31,868 bases of DNA from CAYLSV01 sp964386435 (lineage in GTDB: Bacteria > Planctomycetota > Phycisphaerae > Tepidisphaerales > Tepidisphaeraceae), in NCBI GenBank assembly GCA_964386435.1, contig CAYLSV010000041.1, forward strand, positions 1 to 31,868. Reading direction: 5' to 3'. Below, piece after piece: positions 23,325 to 31,251 of this stretch (its first letter is position 1; every line of letters starts with the position of its first letter). The notes under the pieces were generated by a model. It was given only the letters and a program-made list of their open reading frames with translations. It searched no databases and was not told where the DNA came from. Position numbers and translations under genes: made by a program.

Positions 23325-23353
23325 GCCGCGAACCCCAGAGAATTGAGCCATTG

Positions 23354-24565
23354 ATGAACCGCCCCCTTTGCCTCACCGCCGCCATTCTGCTCGCCATCGC
23401 CGGTTGCGGCAGCGGTGGCCAGACCCACGAAGGCAACAAGAATGTCGCCACCGCCAAGTGGCAGTCGGCCCGCGCCGGCGTGCTGCTGTCGCTGGCCGAG
23501 GGGCAGTTCGAATCCGGCGAGTTCGACAAGGCGAACAAGAGCCTTTCCGACGCGCTGGTCATGCAGCCGGACTCACCGGCGTTGCTGACGCTGCGGGCGA
23601 AGGTGCACGTTGAAGAAGGTCGGCTCGAGCCGGCCGAGCAGGATCTGAATCGGGCGCTCGAACTTCTCGCCGCCGCCGAGCAGCCGCCGATCAAGACGCT
23701 GGCCGAGGCGAACTACCTCGCCGGGGTGATCGACCAACGCTGGCAGAAGCCGACGAAGGCGCTCGCCCACTACACCGCCGCCGCGACGGCCGATGAGCAG
23801 AACCCGGCGTACGTCATCGCCCAAGCTGAGATGCTCGCCGCGCTGGATCGGGGCGACGAAGCGCTCGCGTTGCTGCGCGGCCGGATCATCTACTTCGAAC
23901 ACTCGGCGGCCGTACGGGAAGCGGTGGGGCAGCTCGAGATGCGGGCCGGCCGATTCGCCGAGGCAGCCGACGTCTTGCGGCAAGCGGCCGTGCTCGATCC
24001 GGGCGACGAGCGCATCCGCGAGTCGCTGGCACTTGCAAGTTACCACGCCGGTCAGCACCGCGATGCCGCCCAACTCTTGGAGCGGCTCGTCGTCACGGAG
24101 ACGTACGAAGAGCGGGCCGACATCTGGCTCGCCCTGGGAGAAAGTCGCCTCGAACTCGGCCGCGCCCCGGAGGCCCGCAAAGCGTTCGGCCGCGTGACCC
24201 GGCTCACGCCCGACCACCCCGGCGGTTGGATCGGTTTGACCAAGTCGGCCCTCATGCTCGGCGACCTCCGCCGCGCCGAGGCCTCGCTCCGCCGCGTCGA
24301 GCACCTCCGCGGCGACGAAGCCCAGACGAATCTGCTCTACGGCTACGTCAAGCTCCGCCAGGGCGAGAACGATGAGGCCCTGCGCCGCTTCCGCCGGGCG
24401 AGCCGCCTAGACCCGAGCGACCCGGTTGCCCTGTGCATGGTCGGCTTCCTGCTCCAGCAGCAGGGCCAGACGATGCAGGCCGAGGCGTGCTACGCCCGTG
24501 CATTGCGGATCGACCCGAGCGACCCGCTGGCGGCGGAACTGCTGGCCAACGTGCCGACGGACTAA
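23354..24565 (+). CDS. TPR-repeat lipoprotein
   Basis: A 403-residue lipoprotein. The signal peptide MNRPLCLTAAILLAIAGC ends in a lipobox (IAGC) with C18 as the lipid-modified residue. Most of the rest is tandem tetratricopeptide repeats, roughly nine, for example FDKANKSLSDALVMQPDSPA and QAEACYARALRIDPSDPLAA. TPR lipoproteins such as PilF/PilW help secretins assemble in the outer membrane, and this one directly follows the secretin gene. A pilotin-like role is therefore a reasonable inference, although it is larger than PilF. It lies after the terminator and must have its own promoter or depend on readthrough. A TTG one codon before the ATG is in frame. Confidence 0.85.
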   Translation: MNRPLCLTAAILLAIAGCGSGGQTHEGNKNVATAKWQSARAGVLLSLAEGQFESGEFDKANKSLSDALVMQPDSPALLTLRAKVHVEEGRLEPAEQDLNRALELLAAAEQPPIKTLAEANYLAGVIDQRWQKPTKALAHYTAAATADEQNPAYVIAQAEMLAALDRGDEALALLRGRIIYFEHSAAVREAVGQLEMRAGRFAEAADVLRQAAVLDPGDERIRESLALASYHAGQHRDAAQLLERLVVTETYEERADIWLALGESRLELGRAPEARKAFGRVTRLTPDHPGGWIGLTKSALMLGDLRRAEASLRRVEHLRGDEAQTNLLYGYVKLRQGENDEALRRFRRASRLDPSDPVALCMVGFLLQQQGQTMQAEACYARALRIDPSDPLAAELLANVPTD

Positions 24566-24575
24566 GGCGTCGCAG

Positions 24576-24690
24576 CAATTGACCGACCGGACCTCCGCCG
24601 CGCAGCGGCGCGGCTGCGCCCGCAGTGCGAGCTGCTTCTGATGCGCACGTAGTCCCGCCGCTACGCGGCGGAGGTCCGAGCGGTCGATTG
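24576..24690. repeat. REP/BIME-like palindromic element
   Basis: The outer 27 nt (24576-24602 and 24664-24690) are inverted repeats of each other with three mismatches, starting CAATTGACCG and ending CGGTCGATTG. Each arm contains its own hairpin with a GGACCTCCGCCGC stem: CGCCGC-GCA-GCGGCG on the left and CCGCCGC-TAC-GCGGCGG on the right. Two inverted REP-like units facing each other form a BIME-like arrangement. There is no transposase and no reading frame. It fills the gap between the TPR lipoprotein and the histidine kinase. Confidence 0.75.
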
Positions 24691-24761
24691 TCGCCAGAAG
24701 ATTGGCATCAACTCGGACTCGGCGACAAGTCAAGTGCCTCGCGTGCGTCGCCGATGCGCAC

Positions 24762-26198
24762 ATGGTGCGGCACCTCTGGCTCCTACGAACATTGACGCCC
24801 GCCCTGCTTGCCGCGGGGCTGCTCGGCCTGATCGTTGCTGCGGTTGGTAACGGCTCGCTTCTGGCGGCCCTCGGCCTTGTCGGGTGGCTCGGGTTGCTCG
24901 CCGTCCTCGGGGCGGCAGCGTGCGGTTGTGCCGGCGTCCTCGCCTACTCCGCCGCGGCCTCGACGCTTGCGACCTCCGCACGCCATGCGGCCGGGGCAGA
25001 TTCGTTGGAGCCGCTTCCTTCGGACAACGTGCCATTCTTGCCGCTGGTCGGGGCGCTTAACGAATGCGTCGCCGCCGCGGAGTCGGCGGTGGGGCGGGCA
25101 AGGGAACAGGCCAAAGAGCTGGAAATCGAGCTGAAAGTCGCCACCGGCCAGCGGGAACACGCCGAGGCGGTGATCAACTCGATCGGCGACGCGGTGATCG
25201 TGACCGACTTGTTCGACGACGTGCTGCTGTGCAACGAGGCCGCCGGCGACGCACTCGGCTTTGACGCCGCAGCCGCCAACCGGCGACCGCTTGCGGGAAT
25301 CGTCACCGACGACAACGTCGTCAACCTCATCAGCCAGATGCGGCAGGGCGGCCAGACCCACGGCCGGCGGAGCACGGAGATCGACATCTTCGCCGACGAC
25401 CGAGCGACACCGTACAAGGTCACACTCGGCCCCGTCGCTGATTCATCGGGTCGGCTCGCCGGCGTGGTTGCGGTGCTGCAGAACCTGACCCGCGAACGCG
25501 AGGCCGCCAAGGCAAAGAACGACTTTGTCGGCAGCGTCACGCACGAGCTGCGCACGCCGCTGTCGAGCATTAACGCCTACGTCGAGATGCTGCTCGACGG
25601 CGAGGGCGAAGACCCCGACACCCGCCGCGAGTTCTGCGAGATTATCCAGACCGAAGCCGACCGTCTGGGCAAGTTGATCGACAACATCCTGAACATCAGC
25701 CGCATCGAGAGCGGACTGGTGAAAGTCGACCGGAAGCCGCTGAGCCCGGTGATGATCGCCAAGGACGCGCTGGAGGTCATTCGGCCCACGGCTGGCGTGA
25801 AGAATATCGAAGTCATCGACCGCCTGCCGCCGAGTTTGTCGCAGATCGAGGGCGACCGCGACATGCTGTACCAGGCCGTGCTGAACCTGCTGGGCAACGC
25901 GGTGAAATATACGCCGGAAGGCGGCCGTGTTGAGATCGAGGTGACCACCGATGCCGACGCCAAGCTGGCTTGCATCAAGGTCAGCGACACCGGCATAGGC
26001 ATCCCGCAGGCGGACATCGAGAAGGTCTTCGAGAAGTTTTACCGGGTAAAAGCGAACGAATCAGCCGCCGTCGGCACGGGGCTGGGGCTGCCGTTGGTGA
26101 AGCACGTGGTGGAGGAAGTGCACGCCGGCCGGGTGGTGGCGACGAGCGAGGTGGGCGTGGGCAGCACGTTCACGCTCGAGTTGCCGCTGGCCGCTTGA
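24762..26198 (+). CDS. Membrane sensor histidine kinase with PAS domain
   Basis: A 478-residue kinase that probably phosphorylates the receiver encoded next. Two hydrophobic helices lie at about 8-29 and 33-62 with almost no periplasmic loop. A coiled linker (108-135) and a PAS domain (about 135-245, from AVINSIGDAVIVTDLFDDVL) follow. The HisKA domain has H261 in VTHELRTPLSSIN. The ATPase domain has N-box NLLGNAVKYT (375-384), DTGIGIP (409-415) and GTGLGLPLVKHVV (438-450). The catalytic set is complete. The short sensor loop suggests an intramembrane or PAS-based signal. The start chosen is the ATG at 24762; an in-frame TTG at 24702 would add 20 residues. Confidence 0.93.
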   Translation: MVRHLWLLRTLTPALLAAGLLGLIVAAVGNGSLLAALGLVGWLGLLAVLGAAACGCAGVLAYSAAASTLATSARHAAGADSLEPLPSDNVPFLPLVGALNECVAAAESAVGRAREQAKELEIELKVATGQREHAEAVINSIGDAVIVTDLFDDVLLCNEAAGDALGFDAAAANRRPLAGIVTDDNVVNLISQMRQGGQTHGRRSTEIDIFADDRATPYKVTLGPVADSSGRLAGVVAVLQNLTREREAAKAKNDFVGSVTHELRTPLSSINAYVEMLLDGEGEDPDTRREFCEIIQTEADRLGKLIDNILNISRIESGLVKVDRKPLSPVMIAKDALEVIRPTAGVKNIEVIDRLPPSLSQIEGDRDMLYQAVLNLLGNAVKYTPEGGRVEIEVTTDADAKLACIKVSDTGIGIPQADIEKVFEKFYRVKANESAAVGTGLGLPLVKHVVEEVHAGRVVATSEVGVGSTFTLELPLAA

Positions 26199-26251
26199 GT
26201 AGCCGCAGGATCGGGCCGATGGAAAAAAGGGTGGGAAGGGACAAGGAGAGA

Positions 26252-26644
26252 ATGTTGGAACAAAGCACACCCAAAACCGTGGTCGTCGCCGACGATGAAT
26301 CGCACATCCGCAACGTCGTCGCCCTCAAGCTCCGCAACGCCGGCTACACCGTGGTGCCCGTCGCCGACGGGGCCGAGGCGCTGGAGGCGATCGCCGAGCA
26401 CACGCCGGACCTGGTGGTGACGGATTACCACATGCCCGGCATGAACGGCCACGAGCTGTGCAAGGCGCTGGGCGAAGCGTCGGGCCGCGGCGAGACGGTG
26501 CCGCCGACGATCATGCTCACGGCCCAGGGCCACGAATTGCCGGAACTCCCGGACAAATCGATCGTTCGATTGGTGATGAGCAAGCCCTTCAGCCCGCGGC
26601 AGTTGCTCGGGTGCGTGAAGGAACTGCTCGGCGAGGCGGCGTGA
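26252..26644 (+). CDS. Single-domain response regulator (CheY-like receiver)
   Basis: A 130-residue receiver without an output domain. The acidic pocket is D14-D15, the phospho-acceptor is D58 in VVTDYHMPGMNG, the switch residue is T90 and the conserved lysine is K111 in SKPF. All canonical residues are present. The ATG at 26252 follows AAGGAG with short (3-nt) spacing, so the TTG one codon later is an alternative start. It lies between its likely kinase and an HD-GYP gene and overlaps the latter by one base (TGATG). It therefore probably acts by protein contact, for example on the HD-GYP protein or the ATPase. Confidence 0.9.
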   Translation: MLEQSTPKTVVVADDESHIRNVVALKLRNAGYTVVPVADGAEALEAIAEHTPDLVVTDYHMPGMNGHELCKALGEASGRGETVPPTIMLTAQGHELPELPDKSIVRLVMSKPFSPRQLLGCVKELLGEAA

Positions 26645-28314
26645 TGCGCCGCGAATTGGGGGACAACACACAGGAATTAGTGATGCCTGCAAGGACGAAC
26701 AACACGGCGGCATGGACGGCCGCCACCGAAGCCCTCGCCGCCAGATTGCGGCCGCTGGGCGTGCTGACCCTCGTGCACGACGCGGAGGAAGCGCTACTGG
26801 ATCCGGCCGGCCCGACGCTGCTGGCGCGGGCGGTGCCGATGGAGGCGTGGATCGATTTGCCGATGGACGCGCCGGTCGAACTCGACGGCGTCAGCGTGCT
26901 GCGGACCGAGTTCGACGGAACGCCGATCGCGCTGCTGGCTCGCGGCCCGAGCATGCCGACGGGCGGCGGATCGCGTGCCGGCTGGTGCGACGCCCGCGGC
27001 TTTGATGCGGCGGAATCCCGGGAGATTCTGGAGTTGCCGACGTGCAAGCCGGCGGTGCTGGCGGCGCAAGCGACGCTCGCCGCCGAGGCGGCGGAGGCCG
27101 CTTGCGAGGCCGACGAATGGCGTGGGCAAGCTGGCGCGTTGGCCGCTCAGGTCGACTCGCTCTCGGATCAGCTTGGTGACAGTTATGAGGAACTTTCCCT
27201 GATCTACCGGCTGTCGTCCGGCATGCAGCTCGCCCGGCCGCCGCAGGCGTTCTTCGACGAATCGTGCCGCGATGTCCGCTCGATCATGCAGGTCGGGGCG
27301 GTCGGCTTGGCGTTCTGGGACAGCCAGATCACGCCGGTGCCGCGGTCGATCCATGGCGAGGCGAAGCTGGATTCGCCCGCACTCGACAAGCTGGAGTTCG
27401 CCCTACGCGAGCGGCTGGGCAGCGGCGTGCAGGAGCCGATCATCGCGAACACGCTGGGCCTTGACCGAACACTGGCGTGGCTGAGCGGGCAGGTGCAGAC
27501 GTTGCTCGCCGTGCCGGTGGTGCGGCAGCAGCGGGTGGTGGGGGCGTGCTGGGCGATCAACAAGAACGACACCGGCTCGCCGACCGGGCAGCAGTTCACC
27601 AGCGTCGACGTCAAGCTCCTCGCCGGCGTGGCGAACGAACTGGCCGTTTATGCCGAGAACACGGCGTATTACCAGGACAGCCAAGGGCTCTTGATGGGCC
27701 TTCTCCACGCGCTGACCAGTGCGGTGGATGCCAAGGACGCCTACACCTGCGGCCACTCCGAGCGGGTGGCGCTGGTCAGCCGCGAGTTGGCGGAGAAGGC
27801 CGGGTTCGGGGCGCACTTCTGCGAGCGGATTTACATGGCCGGCCTCTTGCACGACGTGGGCAAGATCGGCATCCCGGATGCGGTCATTCGCAAGGCGGGC
27901 AAGCTGACGGACGAGGAGTTCGACGAGGTGAAAAAGCACCCCGAGATCGGGGCCCGCATCCTCGCCGACATCACGCAGATCGAGGACCTGATCCCCGGCG
28001 TCCGCCACCACCACGAGCGGTTCGACGGCAACGGCTACCCGTGGCGGCTGGCCGGCGAGGAGATCCCGCTGATGGGGCGGGTGCTTTGCTTAGCCGACTG
28101 CTTTGACGCAATGACGAGCAACCGCACCTACCGCCAGGGCATGCCGCTGGAGACGGCGCTGGCAGAGATCAGCAAGTGCGCCGGCACGCAGTTCGACCCG
28201 GAGCTTGCCGGCCACTTCGTCTCGATCGGCGAGACACGCTTGGCCGAGATGATCGAACGTCACGGCAACGGCCTGGCCTCAGCCGACCACTTCATCCGCC
28301 GCCGGGCGGCTTAA
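26644..28314 (+). CDS. GAF/HD-GYP domain c-di-GMP phosphodiesterase
   Basis: A 556-residue protein. The first 150 residues have no recognised domain. A coiled coil (about 140-185) leads to a GAF-like domain (about 200-335). The HD-GYP domain (about 345-545) follows, with H371, LLHDVGKIGIPD containing the H403-D404 pair, HHHERFDGNGYP with the GYP triad at 464-466, and DAMTSNRTYRQGM. HD-GYP proteins hydrolyse cyclic di-GMP, and the metal and GYP residues are intact, so activity is likely. The ATG at 26644 overlaps the receiver's TGA; M14 (26683), with AGGAA upstream, is an alternative start. It is cotranscribed with the kinase, receiver, STAS and ATPase genes. Confidence 0.9.
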   Translation: MRRELGDNTQELVMPARTNNTAAWTAATEALAARLRPLGVLTLVHDAEEALLDPAGPTLLARAVPMEAWIDLPMDAPVELDGVSVLRTEFDGTPIALLARGPSMPTGGGSRAGWCDARGFDAAESREILELPTCKPAVLAAQATLAAEAAEAACEADEWRGQAGALAAQVDSLSDQLGDSYEELSLIYRLSSGMQLARPPQAFFDESCRDVRSIMQVGAVGLAFWDSQITPVPRSIHGEAKLDSPALDKLEFALRERLGSGVQEPIIANTLGLDRTLAWLSGQVQTLLAVPVVRQQRVVGACWAINKNDTGSPTGQQFTSVDVKLLAGVANELAVYAENTAYYQDSQGLLMGLLHALTSAVDAKDAYTCGHSERVALVSRELAEKAGFGAHFCERIYMAGLLHDVGKIGIPDAVIRKAGKLTDEEFDEVKKHPEIGARILADITQIEDLIPGVRHHHERFDGNGYPWRLAGEEIPLMGRVLCLADCFDAMTSNRTYRQGMPLETALAEISKCAGTQFDPELAGHFVSIGETRLAEMIERHGNGLASADHFIRRRAA

Positions 28315-28318
28315 CGTC

Positions 28319-28654
28319 ATGGCCCTCAAATGCGACGATTATCAGGGCGTTTGCGTGCTCACCGCCGAGGGCGACCTTGTCGGCGACGACGTGGCGACCT
28401 TGCGCGGGCACGTCGATGACGCGGTTGACCGGCAGATCGTCGACCTCGTGATCGACCTCGCGCAGTGCCCGTATGCCGACTCGGCCGGGCTGGAGGCGCT
28501 GACTTGGATGCGCGGCCGGTGCGATGAGTTGTTCGGCCGGTTGGTGCTCGCGGCGGCGGACGATGCGCTACGGGAAATCCTCGACCTCACCCGGCTGTCG
28601 GCGAAGTTCGAGTTCGCGGCCGACGTCGAGTCGGCGCTGAAGAATCTGCGGTGA
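28319..28654 (+). CDS. STAS-domain protein (anti-sigma-antagonist-like)
   Basis: A 111-residue single STAS domain. DSAGL (54-58) has the serine (S55) in the position phosphorylated in SpoIIAA/RsbV-type switches. VDLVIDLAQC gives the preceding strand. Such proteins usually bind a partner kinase or anti-sigma factor in a phosphorylation-dependent way. No RsbW-type kinase is encoded nearby, so it may have been recruited to control the adjacent HD-GYP protein or ATPase (inference). It is separated by only 4 nt from each neighbour. Confidence 0.88.
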   Translation: MALKCDDYQGVCVLTAEGDLVGDDVATLRGHVDDAVDRQIVDLVIDLAQCPYADSAGLEALTWMRGRCDELFGRLVLAAADDALREILDLTRLSAKFEFAADVESALKNLR

Positions 28655-28658
28655 ACCC

Positions 28659-30392
28659 ATGAGCGCACCGCACCCGATGTCGACCGCCGAGAACCAGCGC
28701 AAGCCGCTGGGGCGGTTGCTCGTGGAGCGCGGCGTCGTCAGCGAGGAGCAACTCGGTGAGATGCTCGCCGAGCAGGCAAAGGACCCGGCATCGAAGCTGC
28801 TGGGCGAGCTGGCCGTCGAGATGAACTTCGCCGAAGAGGCGGCGGTTGCGGAGCTTCTGGCCGAAGGGTTCGGCGTGCCGTTCGCCCGCGTCGGGCCGCG
28901 CCTGGTCGATCCAGCGGCAATGACGGCGCTGCCGCGCGAGCTGGTCGAGCGGCACGGCGTGCTGCCGATGTTCGTCGTCGACGGCACGCTCACGCTGGCG
29001 ATGAGCGAGCCGGCCAACGTGTTCCTCATCGAGGAGCTCGAGCGGGTGGCGGGCCTGAAGATCCAGGTTGTTGCCGCCACGTCGGTTGACATCGACGCGA
29101 CGCTCAGGGCGTACTTGCCTGACGAACGGGCGTTCGTGCTGGACCGCCTGATCGACGACGCGGCGACGCCGGAGGAGCTGACGGTCGTCAAGAACGAGGA
29201 GGCCGAGGACATCGGCGACCTCGCCGCGGCGGCGGACGATTCGCCGGTCATCAAACTGGTGAATTTCCTGATCTTCTCCGCCGTCCGCGAGGCGGCGAGC
29301 GATGTGCACATCGAGCCGCAGGACGGGGCGCTGCGGGTGCGGTTTCGCGTCGACGGCGTGCTGCGGGAACGGCTCACGCCGCCCAAGCGGATGCAGGGGG
29401 CGATGATCAGCCGGATCAAGATCATGGCCGGCTTGGACATCGCCGAGCGGCGGCTGCCGCAAGACGGGGCGGTGCGGGTGCAGCTCGACAAGCGGCCGAT
29501 CGACCTCCGCGTCAGCACGATGCCCGGCCGGCACGGGGAGAAGGTGGTGCTACGGATCATCGCCGCCGACGCGTCGCGGCTGCACCTTGACCGGCTCGGC
29601 TTCGGGGCCGACACCCTGCGGCAGTGGCGCAAGCTCATCGCCCGGCCGCACGGCATCACGCTCGTCACCGGTCCGACCGGCAGCGGCAAGAGCACGACGC
29701 TGTACGCCTCGCTCAACGAGCTCGCCCGCGACGACGTGAACATCTGCACCGTCGAGGACCCGGTGGAGAACACGCTCGCCGGGCTAAACCAGTTTCAGAT
29801 CAACGAGAAGGCCGGCTTCACGTTCGCCGCGGCGTTGCGAGCGCTGTTGCGGCAGGACCCGGATGTCATGATGATCGGCGAGGTCCGCGACGTCGAGACG
29901 GCACGCCTGGCGACGCAGGCGTCGTTAACCGGGCACGCCGTGCTGAGCACCTTGCACACGAACGACGCGGTCGCCGCCGCGCCGCGGCTCTTTGATCTTG
30001 GCATTGAGCCGTACCTGGTCGGGGCGACGCTCAACGGCGTGCTCGCCCAGCGGCTGGTGCGGCGGCTGTGCGATGGTTGCAAGCAGTTAAAGCCGGCCCA
30101 GCCGATCATCGCCCGGCAGCTCGAGAAGATCGTCGGCCGCCAGCCCGAAGAGCTCGCGGTCGCCGTCGGGTGCGACAAGTGCGGCGGCACCGGTTACAGC
30201 GGCCGCATCGGCATCTATGAACTTTTTGCCCCCGGCGACGCCCTCACCGACGCCATCACCCAAGGCCGCCCGCTGAACGAACTGCGGCAACTCGCCAAAG
30301 ACGGCGGCATGACCGACCTCCGCCACGACGGCGCCCACAAGGTGATCGCCGGCGTGACGACCTACGAGGAAACGCTGCGCGCGACGGCGTGA
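28659..30392 (+). CDS. GspE/PilB-type secretion ATPase with MshEN-like N-terminus
   Basis: A 577-residue hexameric motor for pseudopilus or pilus assembly. Residues 15-78 resemble the tandem MshEN motif that binds c-di-GMP in MshE-type ATPases: PLGRLLVERGVVSEEQLGEM, then LLGELAVEMNFAEEAAVAEL and FGVPF. The leading Arg of the first motif is Pro, and the Gly of the second is Asn. The core has SDVHIEP (214-220), Walker A GPTGSGKST (338-346), Asp-box and Walker B DPDVMMIGEVRD (400-411), and the His box ASLTGHAVLSTLHTNDA. The zinc tetracysteine is C471, C474, C505 and C508. It is translationally close-packed behind STAS and HD-GYP. No GspF/PilC gene follows. Confidence 0.94.
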   Translation: MSAPHPMSTAENQRKPLGRLLVERGVVSEEQLGEMLAEQAKDPASKLLGELAVEMNFAEEAAVAELLAEGFGVPFARVGPRLVDPAAMTALPRELVERHGVLPMFVVDGTLTLAMSEPANVFLIEELERVAGLKIQVVAATSVDIDATLRAYLPDERAFVLDRLIDDAATPEELTVVKNEEAEDIGDLAAAADDSPVIKLVNFLIFSAVREAASDVHIEPQDGALRVRFRVDGVLRERLTPPKRMQGAMISRIKIMAGLDIAERRLPQDGAVRVQLDKRPIDLRVSTMPGRHGEKVVLRIIAADASRLHLDRLGFGADTLRQWRKLIARPHGITLVTGPTGSGKSTTLYASLNELARDDVNICTVEDPVENTLAGLNQFQINEKAGFTFAAALRALLRQDPDVMMIGEVRDVETARLATQASLTGHAVLSTLHTNDAVAAAPRLFDLGIEPYLVGATLNGVLAQRLVRRLCDGCKQLKPAQPIIARQLEKIVGRQPEELAVAVGCDKCGGTGYSGRIGIYELFAPGDALTDAITQGRPLNELRQLAKDGGMTDLRHDGAHKVIAGVTTYEETLRATA

Positions 30393-30398
30393 TATCAT
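30393..30398 (+). promoter_or_regulatory. Candidate -10 box for leaderless DUF4058 gene
   Basis: TATCAT starts at the base after the ATPase stop and ends 6 nt before the ATG at 30405, which has no Shine-Dalgarno sequence. It fits the recurrent TANNNT pattern. Confidence 0.45.
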
Positions 30399-30404
30399 GC
30401 AAGT

Positions 30405-31214
30405 ATGCCCCGCGTCGGCAGCGCATTCCCAGGCATGGACCCGTTCCTCGAGCGGCACTGGCAGCCCGTCCACAAGCGGCTGGCGGTGGTCGCGGCAGAC
30501 TTGCTGAACGAGGTGCTGCCGGGCGATCTGATCGCCGACATCGAGGAGCGAACGGAGATCGTGCCGGCCGGTGACGCCGGGGGCGGGTGGCGGCAGCCGG
30601 ATGCTTATGTCGCCGAGCCGGCGGGTGGCGCCGACTCATCGGGAGCCGTTGCCACGGTTGACGCGCCGGTGGTGGCGGACATCGTGCACGAGCCGGCGAC
30701 GCAACGGTTTGTTCAGGTGTTTCAGCCGGGTGATGCCCGCCTGGTCACGGTGATCGAGTTCGTCTCGCCGGCGAACAAGCGGGAGCCGGGGCTGTCAGAT
30801 TTCCGGCAGAAGCGGGCCGACCTGCTGAATGCCGGGGTTCACGTGGTGGAGATCGATCTGACCCGTGCCGGCAACTGGCAGCGGTTGCTCGGCGAAGTTC
30901 GCGTGCATGATCCGTTGGCGCTGCAGACCACTTACCGGGCGTGCTGCCGTGTGGCGGGCAATGTGGATCAAGTTTTCATCACGCCGATCCCGCTGCGGCA
31001 GTCCTTGCCAACCTTGCAGGTGCCGCTGCGACCGGATGATGTGGCAGTACGGCTCGACCTTCAGGCGGCGGTGACACGGGTGTTCGGCGACGGGCAGTAC
31101 GCACGGCGAGGCATCTACGTGCAGACGCTGGAGCCGCCGCTGGCGGCGGGAGATGCCGCGTGGGCGGCGCGGCTTGTTGAGCAGTGGCAACAAGAACACG
31201 CCGCCGCGTCGTGA
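30405..31214 (+). CDS. DUF4058-family protein
   Basis: A 269-residue member of the DUF4058 family, common in planctomycetes and cyanobacteria and without a known role. FPGMDPFLERHWQPVHKRL (8-26) is the family-typical N-terminus. VTVIEFVSPANKREPGLSDF, then KRADLLNAGVHVVEIDLTR, resembles a PD-(D/E)XK nuclease-like core with candidate residues E and K, much like Uma2. The middle part (about 60-85) is variable and Gly/Ala-rich. Nothing links it to the upstream ATPase except the 12-nt gap, and it probably has its own promoter. Its stop codon lies in the terminator hairpin. Confidence 0.82.
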   Translation: MPRVGSAFPGMDPFLERHWQPVHKRLAVVAADLLNEVLPGDLIADIEERTEIVPAGDAGGGWRQPDAYVAEPAGGADSSGAVATVDAPVVADIVHEPATQRFVQVFQPGDARLVTVIEFVSPANKREPGLSDFRQKRADLLNAGVHVVEIDLTRAGNWQRLLGEVRVHDPLALQTTYRACCRVAGNVDQVFITPIPLRQSLPTLQVPLRPDDVAVRLDLQAAVTRVFGDGQYARRGIYVQTLEPPLAAGDAAWAARLVEQWQQEHAAAS

Positions 31215-31226
31215 CGCGGCGGCGTG
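31197..31226. terminator. Bidirectional terminator hairpin between DUF4058 and clpX
   Basis: CACGCCGCCGCGTC (31197-31210) is the exact reverse complement of GACGCGGCGGCGTG (31213-31226). The hairpin includes the DUF4058 stop codon (31212-31214). The plus side is followed by GTTGTGTTT and the minus side by GTTCTTGTT, so both convergent genes could end here. Confidence 0.65.
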
Positions 31227-31251
31227 GTTGTGTTTCAAGCTGTCGCCTGGA

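Noticed and set aside
30836..30851. GGTTCACGTGGTGGAG in the DUF4058 gene as a parS half-site
   Set aside because: Only the left half resembles parS and the right arm does not pair.
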